This document shows positions 13,897-14,153 of a stretch of DNA of 14,153 nt, one piece after another. The DNA is from Citricoccus sp. WCRC_4. Its GTDB lineage: Bacteria > Actinomycetota > Actinomycetes > Actinomycetales > Micrococcaceae. The notes under the pieces were generated by a model. That model had not been told where the DNA came from. It did not search any database and saw nothing but the letters and a program-made list of their open reading frames with translations. The stretch is from positions 1 through 14,153 of the forward strand of contig JAPFFX010000311.1 of the NCBI GenBank assembly GCA_026645375.1. Reading direction: 5' to 3'. Made by a program: the position numbers and the translations under genes. Every line of letters begins with the position of its first letter. Positions within the stretch are counted from its first letter, which is position 1.

Positions 13897-13923
13897 GGTG
13901 ACTCCGGTTTCGGGAATCCGCAG

Positions 13924-13977
13924 GTCGATGGATGACGTGACATCGCGCTTTCGGGCCATTCCCCGTCATCCATCGAC
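13924..13977. terminator. Inverted-repeat terminator between the hydrolase and purA
   Basis: A perfect 14-bp inverted repeat (GTCGATGGATGACG 13924-13937 / CGTCATCCATCGAC 13964-13977) with a 26-base loop, between two converging genes, 28 bases after the hydrolase stop and 20 before the purA stop. The arms are less GC-rich than the other terminators here and the loop is long. Confidence 0.6.
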
Positions 13978-13996
13978 TGCTGGATCCAGGGGGGTG

Positions 13997-14153
13997 TCAG
14001 TCCTCGATGAGGTCGCGGACCTGGACCACCTGGTCGCGGCCGGGTCCCACGCCGATCGCAGAGATCCGGGTGCCGGACATCTTCTCCAGTGCCAGGACGT
14101 AATCGCGCGCGTTGGCCGGCAGGTCGTCCATCGTGCGGGCGCCGGAGATGTCC
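13997..14153 (-). CDS. purA: Adenylosuccinate synthetase, C-terminal end only
   Basis: The minus strand reads DISGARTMDDLPANARDY, then VLALEKMSGTRISAIGVG, then PGRDQVVQVRDLIED and a TGA at 13999-13997. This is the C-terminal end of PurA, which joins IMP and aspartate with GTP to give adenylosuccinate (AMP synthesis, cytoplasm). The DI.GAR..DDLP and IGVGPGRDQ segments are characteristic of the family. The remainder, including the GTP-binding N-terminus and the start, lies beyond the right edge. 51 residues are visible. The tail VVQVRDLIED after GPGRDQ is somewhat longer than in many bacterial PurA proteins. Confidence 0.9.
   Translation of the reverse strand, partial: DISGARTMDDLPANARDYVLALEKMSGTRISAIGVGPGRDQVVQVRDLIED

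Noticed and set aside
12748..13959. A 403-codon open frame on the minus strand opposite the monooxygenase and hydrolase
   Set aside because: It runs across the ends of two well-supported genes, has no recognisable motif or ribosome site, and reflects codon bias.

Overview
The window is high-GC DNA (my estimate is close to 70% G+C, with a strong C/G bias at third codon positions). It looks chromosomal and comes from an actinobacterium. I favour Micrococcaceae or a close relative because of the trehalose synthase type, the metY plus CoA-binding pair, start codons placed close behind -10 boxes, and GC-rich hairpin terminators without U tracts. The genus is not determined. No rRNA, tRNA, CRISPR array, transposase or phage gene is visible.

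Layout, left to right. (1) 1-2110 (+): the 3' part of a DHA2/QacA-type drug efflux pump, overlapping its TetR-family regulator by 14 bases. (2) 2364-4613 (+): a GH13 trehalose synthase (maltose/trehalose interconversion). (3) 4758-6580 (+): an O-acetylhomoserine sulfhydrylase (metY) translationally coupled to a small CoA-binding protein, ending at a strong hairpin. (4) 6648-7256 (-): a membrane protein of unknown function. (5) 7450-9078 (+): a short RecQ-type helicase lacking an HRDC domain and ending in a UvrD/PcrA-like Tudor tail. (6) 9139-9357 (-): a tiny, very basic protein. (7) 9358-9941: about 580 bases without a gene, filled largely by a diverged tandem repeat of about 200 bases per unit, each complete unit carrying an 11-base GC inverted repeat. 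(8) 9942-11164 (-): a nitrilase-superfamily amidohydrolase and, upstream of it, an SRPBCC (START-like) protein. (9) 11303-13896 (+): an FAD-dependent aromatic-type monooxygenase and an alpha/beta hydrolase. (10) 13997-14153 (-): the 3' end of purA (adenylosuccinate synthetase), not represented by any long ORF.

How the genes fit together. The pump and its regulator form a self-contained resistance cassette whose codon use (many TTG leucines) differs from the housekeeping-like genes that follow. MetY and the CoA-binding protein form a sulfur-assimilation pair. The monooxygenase and hydrolase form a small oxidation/hydrolysis module facing an SRPBCC-nitrilase pair across a divergent promoter region. 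Convergent gene pairs are separated by strong inverted repeats at 6587-6625, 9079-9130 and 13924-13977.

The least explained signals are the tandem repeat at 9395-9830, a recurring arrangement in which a TANNNT box lies exactly six bases before a start codon (three times), and one of those boxes embedded in the last codons of the upstream gene, where it coincides with a rare TTA codon.
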